A model generated the notes under the pieces. The model was not told the origin of the DNA and did not search any database. It saw nothing but the letters and a program-made list of their open reading frames with translations. Shown here piece after piece: positions 1 to 8,231 of a stretch of DNA of 64,000 nt. Positions within the stretch are counted from its first letter, which is position 1. Each line of letters starts with the position of its first letter. A program made the position numbers and the translations under genes. The DNA is taken from positions 45,295-109,294 of the forward strand of contig NZ_JBGCCU010000034.1 in NCBI RefSeq assembly GCF_041261445.1, read 5' to 3'. This DNA comes from Catenulispora sp. EB89 (lineage in GTDB: Bacteria > Actinomycetota > Actinomycetes > Streptomycetales > Catenulisporaceae).

Positions 1-346
1 CGTGGTCGCGGTAGGCCGGGTTGAGGTTCACCAGGATCGCGCCGACTTTGGCCGCCGCGTACTGGACCAGGACCCATTCGGCGCAGTTCGGCGACCAGAT
101 GCCCACGCGGTCGCCCTTGGCGACGCCGGCGGCGAGCAGGCCGCGCGCCAGCTCCGCGGTCGCGGCGTCGAACTCCGCGTACGTCCAGCGCCGGCCGGTC
201 GCGCACTCCACGAGGGCGTCGCGGTCCGGGTACGCGGTGGCGATCCGCGTAAGGTTCGCGCCGATGGTCTCATCGGGGAGCGCGGGGGAGTCGGGGCCCT
301 TGCGGTGCGCTTCGCCCCGGATGCCAGCGTCGTCATTGCCGCTCAT
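1..346 (-). CDS. Acyl-CoA synthetase (AMP-binding), 5' part only
   Basis: Read on the minus strand from an ATG at 344-346, the frame stays open to the window edge (115 residues). It begins MSGNDDAGIRG and carries the N-terminal half-domain signatures of the ANL (acyl-CoA synthetase) superfamily: TYAEFD, then KGDRVGIWSPNCAEW, then an AAKVGAILVNLNPAYR stretch typical of fatty-acyl-CoA ligases. Family members are about 540 residues, so roughly four fifths, including the AMP-binding P-loop, lies outside the window. By family it activates a carboxylic acid to its CoA thioester; the substrate cannot be told from this part. Confidence 0.85.
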   Translation of the reverse strand, partial: MSGNDDAGIRGEAHRKGPDSPALPDETIGANLTRIATAYPDRDALVECATGRRWTYAEFDAATAELARGLLAAGVAKGDRVGIWSPNCAEWVLVQYAAAKVGAILVNLNPAYRDH

Positions 347-644
347 GCCGTCTCACCTGTGCTTCTCTAGAGGCCGACGTCAGGATTCGACACTAGTGGC
401 CCGGTGGACCTTCGTCGATGGGCCGCGCTGAGGGGCGTTCTGCGGGGTAATTTCAGAGGCGTTCTCAGGGACGCTCTCAGGGGTTCGCGGTAGTCTCCGC
501 CGCAACAACCGACGACGGCGGCGACGCGGTGCGGCGGTGATCGGTTCCCAGCCGCCATGGCGGCAACGCGTCAGGCGCGCCGGTCTCCTTCGGCTGGTCG
601 GCTGTGGTCGGATGATGAAGAGGTGTCTGCGATCGGAGGTTGTG
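347..644. other. Intergenic region between divergent genes
   Basis: About 300 bases between the acyl-CoA synthetase (minus) and the tandem-HTH gene (plus). No convincing gene is visible. It must carry both promoters. GGAGGT at 635-640 is the ribosome binding site of the next gene. Confidence 0.5.
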
Positions 645-1073
645 ATGCGACAGGACGGAGGCTGGCTTCCCAGCCCTGACGCGCGGCCCACCAGGGCCCT
701 GGCGCTGCTGATCACCGGCCTGACCGACGACGCGGTGGCCCGCCGGCTGGCGGTGAGTCGCCGGACGGTGCAGCGCGCGGTGCGGGACCTGATGGACGCC
801 GCGGGCGCCCGGACCCGGATGCAGCTCGGCCATCACGCGGCGTGCGTGGGCCTGCCGCTGCCCGATCCGCCGTCGGCGGCGGAGCCCCGGCACCAGCCCG
901 CGCCGGCCGACCTGCGGCTGCTGGCGCTGCTGCTGGAGGACGCGCGGGTGGACCGCGTGCTCGGGGTCAGCCCGCGGAGCGTGGAGCGGGAGGTGCGGCG
1001 GCTGATGACGCTGGCCGGGGCGAAGAGCCGGGTGCAGTTGGGGTGGCTGGCTACGCGGTGGGGTTGGTTGTAG
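645..1073 (+). CDS. Small tandem LuxR-type helix-turn-helix protein
   Basis: The 142-residue protein is built from two similar HTH segments of LuxR/GerE type, residues about 17-65 (LTDDAVARRLAVSRRTVQRAV) and 89-137 (VLGVSPRSVEREVRRL), each followed by the matching tail GAR/KxRxQLG. The second copy has lost the usual TDxxVAxxL first helix. There is no receiver, ATPase or membrane segment, so it is probably a cytoplasmic DNA-binding protein with no obvious sensory domain. The start is placed at ATG 645 because GGAGGT lies 4 bases upstream; an earlier in-frame ATG at 537 would add 36 basic residues without an equivalent site. Target genes are unknown. Confidence 0.7.
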   Translation: MRQDGGWLPSPDARPTRALALLITGLTDDAVARRLAVSRRTVQRAVRDLMDAAGARTRMQLGHHAACVGLPLPDPPSAAEPRHQPAPADLRLLALLLEDARVDRVLGVSPRSVEREVRRLMTLAGAKSRVQLGWLATRWGWL

Positions 1074-1443
1074 GCGCGGGCGGTGGGTTGGTTCGGGGCC
1101 GCTGGGATAGGGCCGGACAGGGAACATAGAGGGACAGAGCAGCGTAAAGCAGGGCACAGCGGGATAGGGCGGGTGCGGACTAATTGCTTGCCGGTGCCGG
1201 CCAGGCGCGGGCGGCGGGCTGACCAAGGCTGAGGGCAGGGCGAGCGCGCCGACTGCGGCCGGGGCGAGGCGAGCGCGTGCTGGCTGTGGCCAGGGGCGAG
1301 GCGGCGAGTGCGTGCCGATCGCGGCGGGGGCTGTTGAGCGCGGCGCGGGCGGCGACGGGACGTTGGCCGCGGCGCGTGAGCTGGGCGCGTTGGCTTGATC
1401 GCGCTGGTGCGGTCCGGGGCCGCGGATCTGCCAGACTTTCCCT
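1074..1443. other. Gene-free, purine-rich low-complexity region
   Basis: Some 370 bases without a supportable gene. The first part is purine-rich with GGGATAGGGC occurring twice (near 1103 and 1161); the second part is G/C low complexity (GGCGAGTGCGTG-like). rpe has no clear Shine-Dalgarno sequence directly before its ATG at 1444, so its promoter probably lies close to the start. No defined hairpin or repeat array is recognised. Confidence 0.4.
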
Positions 1444-2118
1444 ATGAGCTCAGTCCAGATCTCCCCGTCCATCCTCTCCGCTGATTTCGCGCGCCTGGCC
1501 GATGAGGTCTCCGCGGTGCCGTCGGCCGACTGGATCCACGTCGATGTGATGGACAACCACTTCGTGCCGAATCTGACGTTGGGGTTGCCGGTTGTGGAGT
1601 CGTTGGCGAAGGCTTCGCCGCGGCCGCTGGACTGTCATCTGATGATCGCCGATCCGGATCGGTGGGCGCCGGGTTATGCCGAGGCGGGTGCGGGGAGTGT
1701 GACGTTCCATGTGGAGGCCGCGCATGCGCCGATTCGGCTGGCGCGCGCCATTCGGTCGGCGGGGGCGCGGGCCGGGATGGCGCTGAAGCCGGCGACGGCG
1801 GTCGAGCCGTATGAGGACCTGCTGTCGGAGCTGGACATGCTGCTGCTGATGACGGTCGAGCCGGGCTTCGGGGGCCAGAAGTTCCTGGACGTGGTGCTGC
1901 CGAAGATTCGGCGTGCGCGGCAGATGATCGACCGGCATGGCGGTTCGGTGTGGCTGCAGATCGACGGCGGCGTCGCGGCCGACACGATCGAGCGCTGCGC
2001 GGAGGCCGGGGCGGATGTGTTCGTGGCGGGATCGGCGGTGTACGGCGCCGAGGATCCGGATGCGGCGGTTCGGGCGCTGCGGGCTCAGGCTGAGGCGGCC
2101 GGGGCGCGAGTCGCCTAA
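1444..2118 (+). CDS. rpe: Ribulose-phosphate 3-epimerase
   Basis: Interconverts D-ribulose 5-phosphate and D-xylulose 5-phosphate in the pentose phosphate pathway (cytosol). The 224-residue protein has normal length for the family. Visible signatures are [10 protein letters not shown] at the N terminus, [12 protein letters not shown] (metal/active-site His32, Asp34, with Asp37 nearby), [18 protein letters not shown] and QIDGGV, which together form the TIM-barrel catalytic site. It stands alone in front of the riboflavin genes; supplying ribulose 5-phosphate, a substrate of RibB, makes the neighbourhood biochemically sensible, although the kinase gene between them is on the other strand. Confidence 0.97.
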   Translation: MSSVQISPSILSADFARLADEVSAVPSADWIHVDVMDNHFVPNLTLGLPVVESLAKASPRPLDCHLMIADPDRWAPGYAEAGAGSVTFHVEAAHAPIRLARAIRSAGARAGMALKPATAVEPYEDLLSELDMLLLMTVEPGFGGQKFLDVVLPKIRRARQMIDRHGGSVWLQIDGGVAADTIERCAEAGADVFVAGSAVYGAEDPDAAVRALRAQAEAAGARVA

Positions 2119-2230
2119 GGGTGGCGGCGGGCAGCGGTCGGTAGCGGGGAACTGATTCGGCGCTGGCGCTGCGCGGGAGTGTGGCGAGCGAGCGCGGTGC
2201 CCGAGCGCGGTGCCCGAGGTCGCGCCGCCG

Positions 2231-3898
2231 CTACTGCGACGGCGCCGTGGCTTCTTCTACTGGGCGGACCAGGCAGAAGCTGACTGCGGAGGGTTGCTCC
2301 ACGTCGGCCCGGCCGGGGGCGTGGAGGCGTTTGCAGATTTCGGGGTCGGCGCGGTCTTCGCGGGCTGTCACCTTGCGGCCGTCGAGGTTGGCGGCGGCCC
2401 TTTGGGAGATCTTGGCGGTGATGTGGCCGGTGGCGTCGACCTTGACGAAGTCTCCGACCTTCACGTCGGTGACCGTGAAGGATTCGTGCTTGAGCGTCGC
2501 GGCCACGATGCCGCCGATCGTCGCCACGACCAACAGCGACAGGATCAGGCCGCGGGGGCGGCGGGTACGGCGACGGGCGGGGGCGGCCGGGCTGTGCGGG
2601 CCATGCAGGCTGGGGCCGTGCGGGCGCTGGCCGGTGGCCGTCGGGCGGCGTGTGTCCGGGATCGGGGGCTGTATGCGGCGGCGCTGGTCAGTGGCCTGCG
2701 ACGGACGCTTTCCGGTGCCGGTGCCGGTACCGCTGGTCGGCCGACGCGGGGGCACCGCGCCCTGCGCGCGTGGCGGGGTCGCTCCGGATGACGTGTTGTG
2801 CCCGCGTGACGCGGCACCGGTTCCGCGCTGACCCGTGGAAGCCGCATTGCCGGTGCGCTGGCCTGTGGAAGCCGCCGCGCCGGCCGGGCCGTGCTGCCTG
2901 TTGGCGGCCGGGTTGCCGGTGAAGCCGCGCTGGCCGGTTGAGCCCGAGCCGTTGATCGGCCGCCGCCCCGTCGCCGGTCCCGCAATCGTCGGCGCGACAG
3001 GCGGCGCGACAGGCGGCGCAGCAGGCGGCCCAGCGGGCCCCGCAGCACTCGGCGCGACAACCGCAGCGACCGGCGGCACCTCCGGCGCCGCCAACAACCG
3101 CCGCGCCCCCGCGATCCCGAGCCGCGCCGCCGGGTCCTTCTCCAGCAGCCCGGTGACCAGCGGGGTCAGCCGCCCGGCGCGCACCGGCGGCGGCGCCTCG
3201 TCCAGGATCACCGCGGTCAGGGTCCCGGTCGCGGTCTCGCGGTGGAACGGCGAGAAGCCCTCGACCGCCTGGAACAGCGTGACCCCCAGCGAGAACAGGT
3301 CGCTGACCGCCAGGCCCTCGGTCCCGCGCGCCCGCTCCGGCGCGATGTACTCCACCGAGCCCAGGAAGCTGCCGGCTGCCGTCAGTGCCGTGTCGGTGGT
3401 GCCGATGGCGATGCCGAAGTCGGTGAGCAGCACGTGCCCGTCGTCGGCCAGCATCACGTTCGCCGGCTTCACGTCCCGGTGCACGATGCCCGCCGCGTGT
3501 GCCGCCTCCAGGGCGTCCAGCAGGGCGCCGGCGACCAGGGCCGCGTGCGCGACGGACAGCGGTCCGTACTCCTCGACGTGCTCCTCCAGCGTGTGGCCGG
3601 CGACCAGTTGCATCACCGTCCAGGGCGCGCCGTCCTCGACCACGACGTCGTGCACGGCCACCACGTTCGGGTGGTCGCGCAGCCGGGCCGCGTTGCGGGC
3701 CTCGCGCTCGGCGCGGCGGAGGCGCTCGTCGGCGTCGGGGCCGGGGGTGGCCGGGAGCCAGACCTCCTTCACCGCGACCTCGATGCGCAGGGCTTCGTCG
3801 GAGGCGCGCCAGACCCGGCCCATGCCCCCGGCACCCAGGCGTGCCAGCAGACGGTACCGGCCACCGATCAGCCGGCCGGGCTCTGCCTGTCCAGCCAT
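2231..3898 (-). CDS. Membrane-anchored Ser/Thr protein kinase
   Basis: A 555-residue Hanks-type kinase. The cytoplasmic catalytic domain (about 12-270) has the glycine loop LGAGGMGRVW, catalytic Lys44 (VAVKEVW), HRDVKPANV with Asp142, and DFG with Asp160; the activation segment ends GSVEYIAPE. A long Pro/Ala/Gly/Ser/Arg-rich linker (about 275-440) follows, then one membrane segment (GLILSLLVVATIGGIVAATL) and an external domain of about 85 residues containing two Cys. It is not a PASTA kinase. It is convergent with rpe and divergent from the riboflavin operon. Substrates are not shown by sequence; FHA and ET-x-x-L proteins elsewhere in the window are candidates only by inference. Confidence 0.9.
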   Translation of the reverse strand: MAGQAEPGRLIGGRYRLLARLGAGGMGRVWRASDEALRIEVAVKEVWLPATPGPDADERLRRAEREARNAARLRDHPNVVAVHDVVVEDGAPWTVMQLVAGHTLEEHVEEYGPLSVAHAALVAGALLDALEAAHAAGIVHRDVKPANVMLADDGHVLLTDFGIAIGTTDTALTAAGSFLGSVEYIAPERARGTEGLAVSDLFSLGVTLFQAVEGFSPFHRETATGTLTAVILDEAPPPVRAGRLTPLVTGLLEKDPAARLGIAGARRLLAAPEVPPVAAVVAPSAAGPAGPPAAPPVAPPVAPTIAGPATGRRPINGSGSTGQRGFTGNPAANRQHGPAGAAASTGQRTGNAASTGQRGTGAASRGHNTSSGATPPRAQGAVPPRRPTSGTGTGTGKRPSQATDQRRRIQPPIPDTRRPTATGQRPHGPSLHGPHSPAAPARRRTRRPRGLILSLLVVATIGGIVAATLKHESFTVTDVKVGDFVKVDATGHITAKISQRAAANLDGRKVTAREDRADPEICKRLHAPGRADVEQPSAVSFCLVRPVEEATAPSQ

Positions 3899-4115
3899 CC
3901 GCGTCCCCCCGCATCAATGGTTTGTGTCCGAGATCAGGCTACGTGCATATCTTCGCGGGCAGCCTACTGTCCGGGAAGTCAAAGCAGCGTCGGGATGTCC
4001 GGGTTCCGCGTAAAACTAGAACGTGTTACATTCTGGGGCGAGGGCCGGGGTGACGCGCACCACGCTCGGGCGACCGGGAATGAATCGCGTGGCACACTGG
4101 TTCTGCTACGACGAA

Positions 4116-4251
4116 CGCGTGCTCCGGGGTCGGTGAAATTCCGAACCGGCGGTGACAGTCCGCGAACCGCTCGTCCGCCTCGGCGGACGGGTGGCCGATC
4201 CGGTGGAATTCCGGGACCGACGGTTAAAGTCCGGATGGGAGGCTGCACGCG
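4116..4251 (+). promoter_or_regulatory. FMN riboswitch (RFN element)
   Basis: The conserved core is plain: GGTGAAATTCCGAACCGGCG, GACAGTCCGCGA, GGTGGAATTCCGGGACCGAC, GGTTAAAGTCCGGATGGGAG. P1 is a 7-bp pairing of CGCGTGC (4116-4122) with GCACGCG (4245-4251). It precedes ribE by about 210 bases. By family, bound FMN shuts down expression of riboflavin synthesis or transport genes. The downstream stretch holds small hairpins, for example CCGTCGCG/CGCGACGG at 4303-4323 and CCGCCGG/CCGGCGG near 4326-4342, which may form the expression platform; there is no T-run, so control of translation or Rho-type termination is more likely than an intrinsic terminator (inference). Confidence 0.95.
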
Positions 4252-4459
4252 ACGGGCGTGCCGCCTCGCTGTGTCCGCACAGCTTCCGGTGCGGATCACG
4301 TCCCGTCGCGGCGTTCGCGACGGCTGCCGCCGGTCTCCGGCGGTGTATGCCGTGGCGCGCCGCCTCCCCTCACGCACCCCCTTTCCCGGAGTCCGGGTTC
4401 GACCGCGTGCCGACCGGCACCGGCAAGAGGCGGATTGCGGATCTAAGAGGGAGCACACC

Positions 4460-5128
4460 GTGTTCACAGGCATCGTCGAAGAACTCGGCCGCGTCGTGGC
4501 GCTGGAAGTGGAAGGCGACTCCGCGCGGCTGCGCGTGGCCGGGGCGCTGGTCACCTCCGACGCCGAGCACGGCGCCTCCATCGCCGTCAACGGCGTGTGT
4601 CTGACCGTCATCGAGTCCGGGACCGAGGCCGCGAAGGCCGGCGAGTTCACCGCGGACGTGATGGCCGAGACCCTGGTCAAGTCCAACATCGGCGACCTCA
4701 GGCCGGGCGACCCGGTCAACCTGGAGCGGCCCATGAAGCTCGGCGCGCGCCTGGGCGGGCACCTGGTCCAGGGGCACGTCGACGGCGTCGGGACCGTGCT
4801 GGAGCGCATCCCCGGCGAGCACTGGGAGGTCGTCCGGGTCTCCCTGCCCTCCGCGCTGTCCCGCTATGTCGTCGACAAGGGCTCGATCACCGTGGACGGC
4901 ATCTCGCTGACCGTGGTCGAGGCCGCCGCGGATTCCTTCACCGTGAGCCTGATCCCGACCACCCTGGAGCTGACCACGCTGGGCAGCAAGGGCCCCGGCG
5001 CCGCGGTGAACCTGGAGATCGACGTGATCGCCAAGTACACCGAGCGGCTGCTGGGCCTCGGCGACACCTCGGCCGACCAGCCCGAGGGCCAGGCCGCGGC
5101 GCCGACCATCGGCGGGCAGCGGGCGTGA
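4460..5128 (+). CDS. ribE: Riboflavin synthase, alpha chain
   Basis: Dismutates two 6,7-dimethyl-8-ribityllumazine molecules to riboflavin and the pyrimidinedione, the last step of the pathway. The 222-residue protein starts MFTGIVEE, the family N terminus, and has the two lumazine-binding repeats: residues 1-about 95 with VNGVCLTV and about 96-200 with VDGISLTVV and GHLVQGHVDG. GTG 460 bases into this region (4460) is chosen because MFTGIVEELG is the invariant family start and AAGAGGGAG lies just upstream. First gene of the riboswitch-controlled operon; its TGA overlaps the GTG of ribM by four bases. Confidence 0.96.
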   Translation: MFTGIVEELGRVVALEVEGDSARLRVAGALVTSDAEHGASIAVNGVCLTVIESGTEAAKAGEFTADVMAETLVKSNIGDLRPGDPVNLERPMKLGARLGGHLVQGHVDGVGTVLERIPGEHWEVVRVSLPSALSRYVVDKGSITVDGISLTVVEAAADSFTVSLIPTTLELTTLGSKGPGAAVNLEIDVIAKYTERLLGLGDTSADQPEGQAAAPTIGGQRA

Positions 5129-5802
5129 ACGGCGCCTTCCACTGGGCCAACCTGGTCGCCTTCCACCTCTTCGGGGAGACGGTCAAGTGGTCCGACCTGC
5201 TGGGCAACCTGCTCGGCCTGGCCACGGTGGCGCTCGCGCTGCGCCGCTCGATGTGGGCCTGGCCGGTGCAGATAGCCGGCTGCGTGCTGCTGTTCGGCGC
5301 TGACATATCGGCGCACCTCGGCGGCACGGCGGCGCGGCAGGTCGCGCTGGCGGTGATGGCCCTGTACGGCTGGTTCCGCTGGACGTCGGTCCGCCGGAGC
5401 GAGCACGACATCACCATCCGCTGGGCCGGGTGGGCCGAGCGCGCGCTGCTGGCCGCCGGGCTGGGGCTCGGGACCGTCGTGTTCGCTCTGCTGCTCAAGC
5501 ACTACAACGCCTCGTGGGCGCCGTGGCCGGACGCCTACATCTTCATCGGCTCGCTGGTGGCCACCGTGGCCCAGGCCAAGGGCTACGTCGAGTTCTGGTT
5601 CGTCTGGATCGCCGTCGACGTCGTCGGCGTCCCCCTCGCCTTCAACAAGGGCCTGCCGGTGTCCGGCCTGGTCTACGTCTTCTACTTCGCGATCGTCGTC
5701 GCGGGCCTGCGCCAATGGATGATCAAGGCGCGTGCTGAGTCCCCCAGCCTGCGGCAGCCGGTCCCCGCTGCCGACACCATTTTGAAGGAGGCCATCGTAT
5801 GA
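5125..5802 (+). CDS. ribM: PnuC-family riboflavin transporter
   Basis: A 225-residue membrane protein of the PnuC family, with six to seven hydrophobic segments and family signatures [20 protein letters not shown] and [20 protein letters not shown]. PnuC itself carries nicotinamide riboside; members inside FMN-riboswitch riboflavin operons of actinobacteria are the RibM type, which import riboflavin by facilitated diffusion. The assignment rests on that context. GTG 5125 overlaps the ribE stop (GTGA), and its own stop overlaps the ribBA start (ATGA), so the three are translationally coupled. Confidence 0.88.
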   Translation: MNGAFHWANLVAFHLFGETVKWSDLLGNLLGLATVALALRRSMWAWPVQIAGCVLLFGADISAHLGGTAARQVALAVMALYGWFRWTSVRRSEHDITIRWAGWAERALLAAGLGLGTVVFALLLKHYNASWAPWPDAYIFIGSLVATVAQAKGYVEFWFVWIAVDVVGVPLAFNKGLPVSGLVYVFYFAIVVAGLRQWMIKARAESPSLRQPVPAADTILKEAIV

Positions 5803-7106
5803 GCGCCCCGGAAGCCGCCGAGCCCATCGTCCTGGACACCATCGAGCGGGCCCTGAAGGAGCTGGCCGCCGGCCGGCCCATCGTCGTGGTCGACGACGAG
5901 GACCGGGAGAACGAGGGCGACCTCATCTTCGCCGCCTCGCTGGCCACCCCCGAGGTCGTCGGGTTCACCATCCGCTACTCCTCCGGCGTGATCTGCGTGC
6001 CGCTGCCCGCCGCCGACGCCGACCGGCTCAACCTGCCCCCGATGACCGCCATCAACCAGGACCGCAAGGGCACCGCCTACACGGTCTCGGTGGACGCCCG
6101 CGACGGTGTGACCACCGGCATCTCAGCCGCCGACCGGGCGCACACCATCCGGCTGCTGGCCGCCGCCGACACCACCGCCGAGGACCTGACCCGGCCCGGC
6201 CACGTCTTCCCGCTGCGCGCCAAGGACGGCGGCGTGCTGGTGCGCCCCGGCCACACCGAGGCCGCCGTCGACCTGTGCCGGCTGGCCGGGCTGCCGCTGG
6301 CGGCCGGCATCTGCGAGGTCGTCGAGGACGACGGTTCGATGTCCCGGCTGCCGCAGCTCGCGCGGTTCGCCGAGGAGCACGGCCTGGCGCTGATCTCCAT
6401 CGCCGACCTCATCGCCTACCGCCGCCGCACCGAGAAGTCGGTCACCCGGGCCGCCGAGACCCGGCTGCCCACCGCCTTCGGCGAGTTCCGGGCCGTCGGC
6501 TACCTCTCCGACGTGGACGGCATCGAGCACGTCGCGCTGGTCAAGGGCGAGATCGGGGAGGGCGAGGACGTGCTGGTCCGGGTCCACTCCGAGTGCCTGA
6601 CCGGGGACGTCTTCGGATCCCGGCGCTGCGACTGCGGCCCGCAGCTGCACGCCGCGCTGCGCGCCGTGGACGTCGAGGGGCGCGGCGTCGTGCTCTACAT
6701 GCGCGGGCATGAGGGCCGCGGCATCGGCCTGATGCACAAGCTGCGCGCCTACGAGCTGCAGGAGCGCGGCCACGACACCGTGGACGCGAACCTGGAGCTG
6801 GGCCTGCCGGCCGACGCCCGCGACTACGGCACCGGCGCGCAGATCCTGGCCGATCTCGGCGTGCGCTCCATGCGCCTGCTGACCAACAACCCGGCCAAGC
6901 GCTCAGCACTGGAGGGGTTCGGTCTGCAGGTGACCGGACGGGTGCCGCTGCCCGGGAACGTGACCGCCGACAACATCCGCTACCTGCGGACCAAGCGCGA
7001 CCGGATGGGGCACGACCTGCCCGACCTGGAAGTGGGCGATCTGGACGGTCTGGACGACCTCGACGCCGCCGACGCCGAAGCGCTCGCCTCGGCCATCGTC
7101 GGCTGA
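5799..7106 (+). CDS. ribBA: Bifunctional DHBP synthase / GTP cyclohydrolase II
   Basis: Feeds both branches of riboflavin synthesis. The N-terminal half (about 10-210) is 3,4-dihydroxy-2-butanone-4-phosphate synthase with the acidic loop [13 protein letters not shown] and [16 protein letters not shown]. The C-terminal half (about 215-410) is GTP cyclohydrolase II with the zinc ligands in [20 protein letters not shown], the GHEGRGIGL loop and [11 protein letters not shown]. Both halves keep their key residues, so a dual-function enzyme is expected; the last 25 residues are an acidic tail rich in Asp and Leu. 435 residues, normal for RibBA. Confidence 0.96.
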   Translation: MSAPEAAEPIVLDTIERALKELAAGRPIVVVDDEDRENEGDLIFAASLATPEVVGFTIRYSSGVICVPLPAADADRLNLPPMTAINQDRKGTAYTVSVDARDGVTTGISAADRAHTIRLLAAADTTAEDLTRPGHVFPLRAKDGGVLVRPGHTEAAVDLCRLAGLPLAAGICEVVEDDGSMSRLPQLARFAEEHGLALISIADLIAYRRRTEKSVTRAAETRLPTAFGEFRAVGYLSDVDGIEHVALVKGEIGEGEDVLVRVHSECLTGDVFGSRRCDCGPQLHAALRAVDVEGRGVVLYMRGHEGRGIGLMHKLRAYELQERGHDTVDANLELGLPADARDYGTGAQILADLGVRSMRLLTNNPAKRSALEGFGLQVTGRVPLPGNVTADNIRYLRTKRDRMGHDLPDLEVGDLDGLDDLDAADAEALASAIVG

Positions 7107-7309
7107 GGCCCGCAGGCCCGCAGGCGCGACCGATCTGACCTACCACCCGACGACCCGATCACCCGGCGACCCGGCGACCCGACGACCAACCCGACCAACC
7201 CGACCACCTCGCAAGATCGGGACGCGACCGCCGTCCGCGGTCTGGAAGACTTGCCCTCGCGCGCCGCACGGACACGCGGGGCCACGAACGCAACAAGGAG
7301 TGAACAACA
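7107..7309 (+). repeat. CGACCCG-type short repeats upstream of ribH
   Basis: The 203-base gap between ribBA and ribH contains a run of imperfect 7-9 base repeats (CGACCCG, CAACCCGAC) from about 7145 to 7208. This is the only sizeable gap in the rib operon. AAGGAG at about 7294-7299 is the ribH ribosome binding site. Function unknown; it could be an RNA processing or pause region, or simply slippage-derived sequence. Confidence 0.5.
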
Positions 7310-7795
7310 GTGAGCGGAGCGGGAGCGCCGGCCATCACCACCGAGGGTGGCGCCGACCTCAAGGTCGCGGTGGTGGCCGCGCAGTGGCACACGCAGGTCA
7401 TGGACGGCCTGGTGGCCGGGGCCGAGAAGGCGCTCGCCGAGATCGGGGCGGAGCACGACCTGTTCCGCGCGCCGGGCTCCTTCGAGCTGCCGGTGATCGC
7501 CAAGGCGCTGGCCGAGGCGCCGGCCGGCTACGACGCCGTGGTCGCCCTCGGCGTGGTGATCCGGGGCGGCACCCCGCACTTCGAGTACGTGTGCGCTGCC
7601 GCCACCGACGGCCTGAACCAGGTCGCCCTGGACACCGGCACGCCGATCGGCTTCGGCCTGCTCACCTGCGACACCGAGCAGCAGGCGCTGGACCGCGCCG
7701 GCCTGCCCGGGTCGAAGGAGGACAAGGGCCGCGAGGCCGTCGAGGCCGCGGTGGCCACCGCGCTGGTGCTGAAGAAGATCGGGGTGCGGCGGTGA
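7310..7795 (+). CDS. ribH: 6,7-dimethyl-8-ribityllumazine synthase
   Basis: Condenses the butanone phosphate made by RibB with the pyrimidinedione to lumazine, the substrate of RibE. The 161-residue protein has the family motifs [24 protein letters not shown], and [15 protein letters not shown] with the catalytic His. GTG 7310 follows AAGGAG at suitable distance. The stop overlaps the hisE start by GTGA coupling, so riboflavin and histidine genes are joined in one transcript here. Confidence 0.96.
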   Translation: MSGAGAPAITTEGGADLKVAVVAAQWHTQVMDGLVAGAEKALAEIGAEHDLFRAPGSFELPVIAKALAEAPAGYDAVVALGVVIRGGTPHFEYVCAAATDGLNQVALDTGTPIGFGLLTCDTEQQALDRAGLPGSKEDKGREAVEAAVATALVLKKIGVRR

Positions 7796-8121
7796 ACGCC
7801 TCGCCCACAGCCGACGAACCCGTGGAGGTGCCGGTGGGAACCGCGGTTCCGATCACGTCCAAGACCTTCGAGACCCTGTTCGGCGAGCTCGCCGCCAAGG
7901 CCGAGCGCGGCGAGGAGGGCTCGCGCACGGTCGAGCTGCTCGGGCTCGGCGTGCACGCCATCGGCAAGAAGATCGTCGAGGAGGCCGCCGAGGTCTGGAT
8001 GGCCGCCGAGTACGAGGACGGCGACCGGACGGCCGAGGAGATCTCGCAGCTGCTGTACCACGTCCAGGTGCTGATGCTGGCGCGCGGGCTGGAGCTGGGG
8101 GACGTCTACAAGCACCTGTGA
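7792..8121 (+). CDS. hisE: Phosphoribosyl-ATP pyrophosphatase
   Basis: Second step of histidine synthesis, hydrolysing PR-ATP to PR-AMP. The 109-residue protein has an N-terminal extension of about 20 residues (rich in Pro/Val) and the MazG-like helices with [28 protein letters not shown] and [19 protein letters not shown]. It starts at GTG 7792 overlapping the ribH stop. Its usual partner hisG lies 3 kb away because a reverse-strand gene sits between them. Confidence 0.94.
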   Translation: MNASPTADEPVEVPVGTAVPITSKTFETLFGELAAKAERGEEGSRTVELLGLGVHAIGKKIVEEAAEVWMAAEYEDGDRTAEEISQLLYHVQVLMLARGLELGDVYKHL

Positions 8122-8183
8122 GCCGGTGCGCGTGAGTCAGCGCAGGAACAGCGCTGGAATCGGCGCACGAGTCAGAGCAAGAA

Positions 8184-8214
8184 TCAGGGCCTCGCGAAGA
8201 ACGCGGGGCCCTGA
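8184..8214. terminator. Bidirectional hairpin between hisE and the CWB2 gene
   Basis: TCAGGGCCTCGCG (8184-8196) pairs with CGCGGGGCCCTGA (8202-8214), 12 of 13 matches, loop AAGAA. It lies between the convergent ends of hisE and the surface protein gene and could stop both transcripts. There is no strong T-run on either side. Confidence 0.65.
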
Positions 8215-8231
8215 CCCGTCCTCCGGGACGA

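Noticed and set aside
2835..4013. Plus-strand frames over the kinase gene
   Set aside because: Shadow of the kinase; the minus strand shows HRD and DFG motifs.
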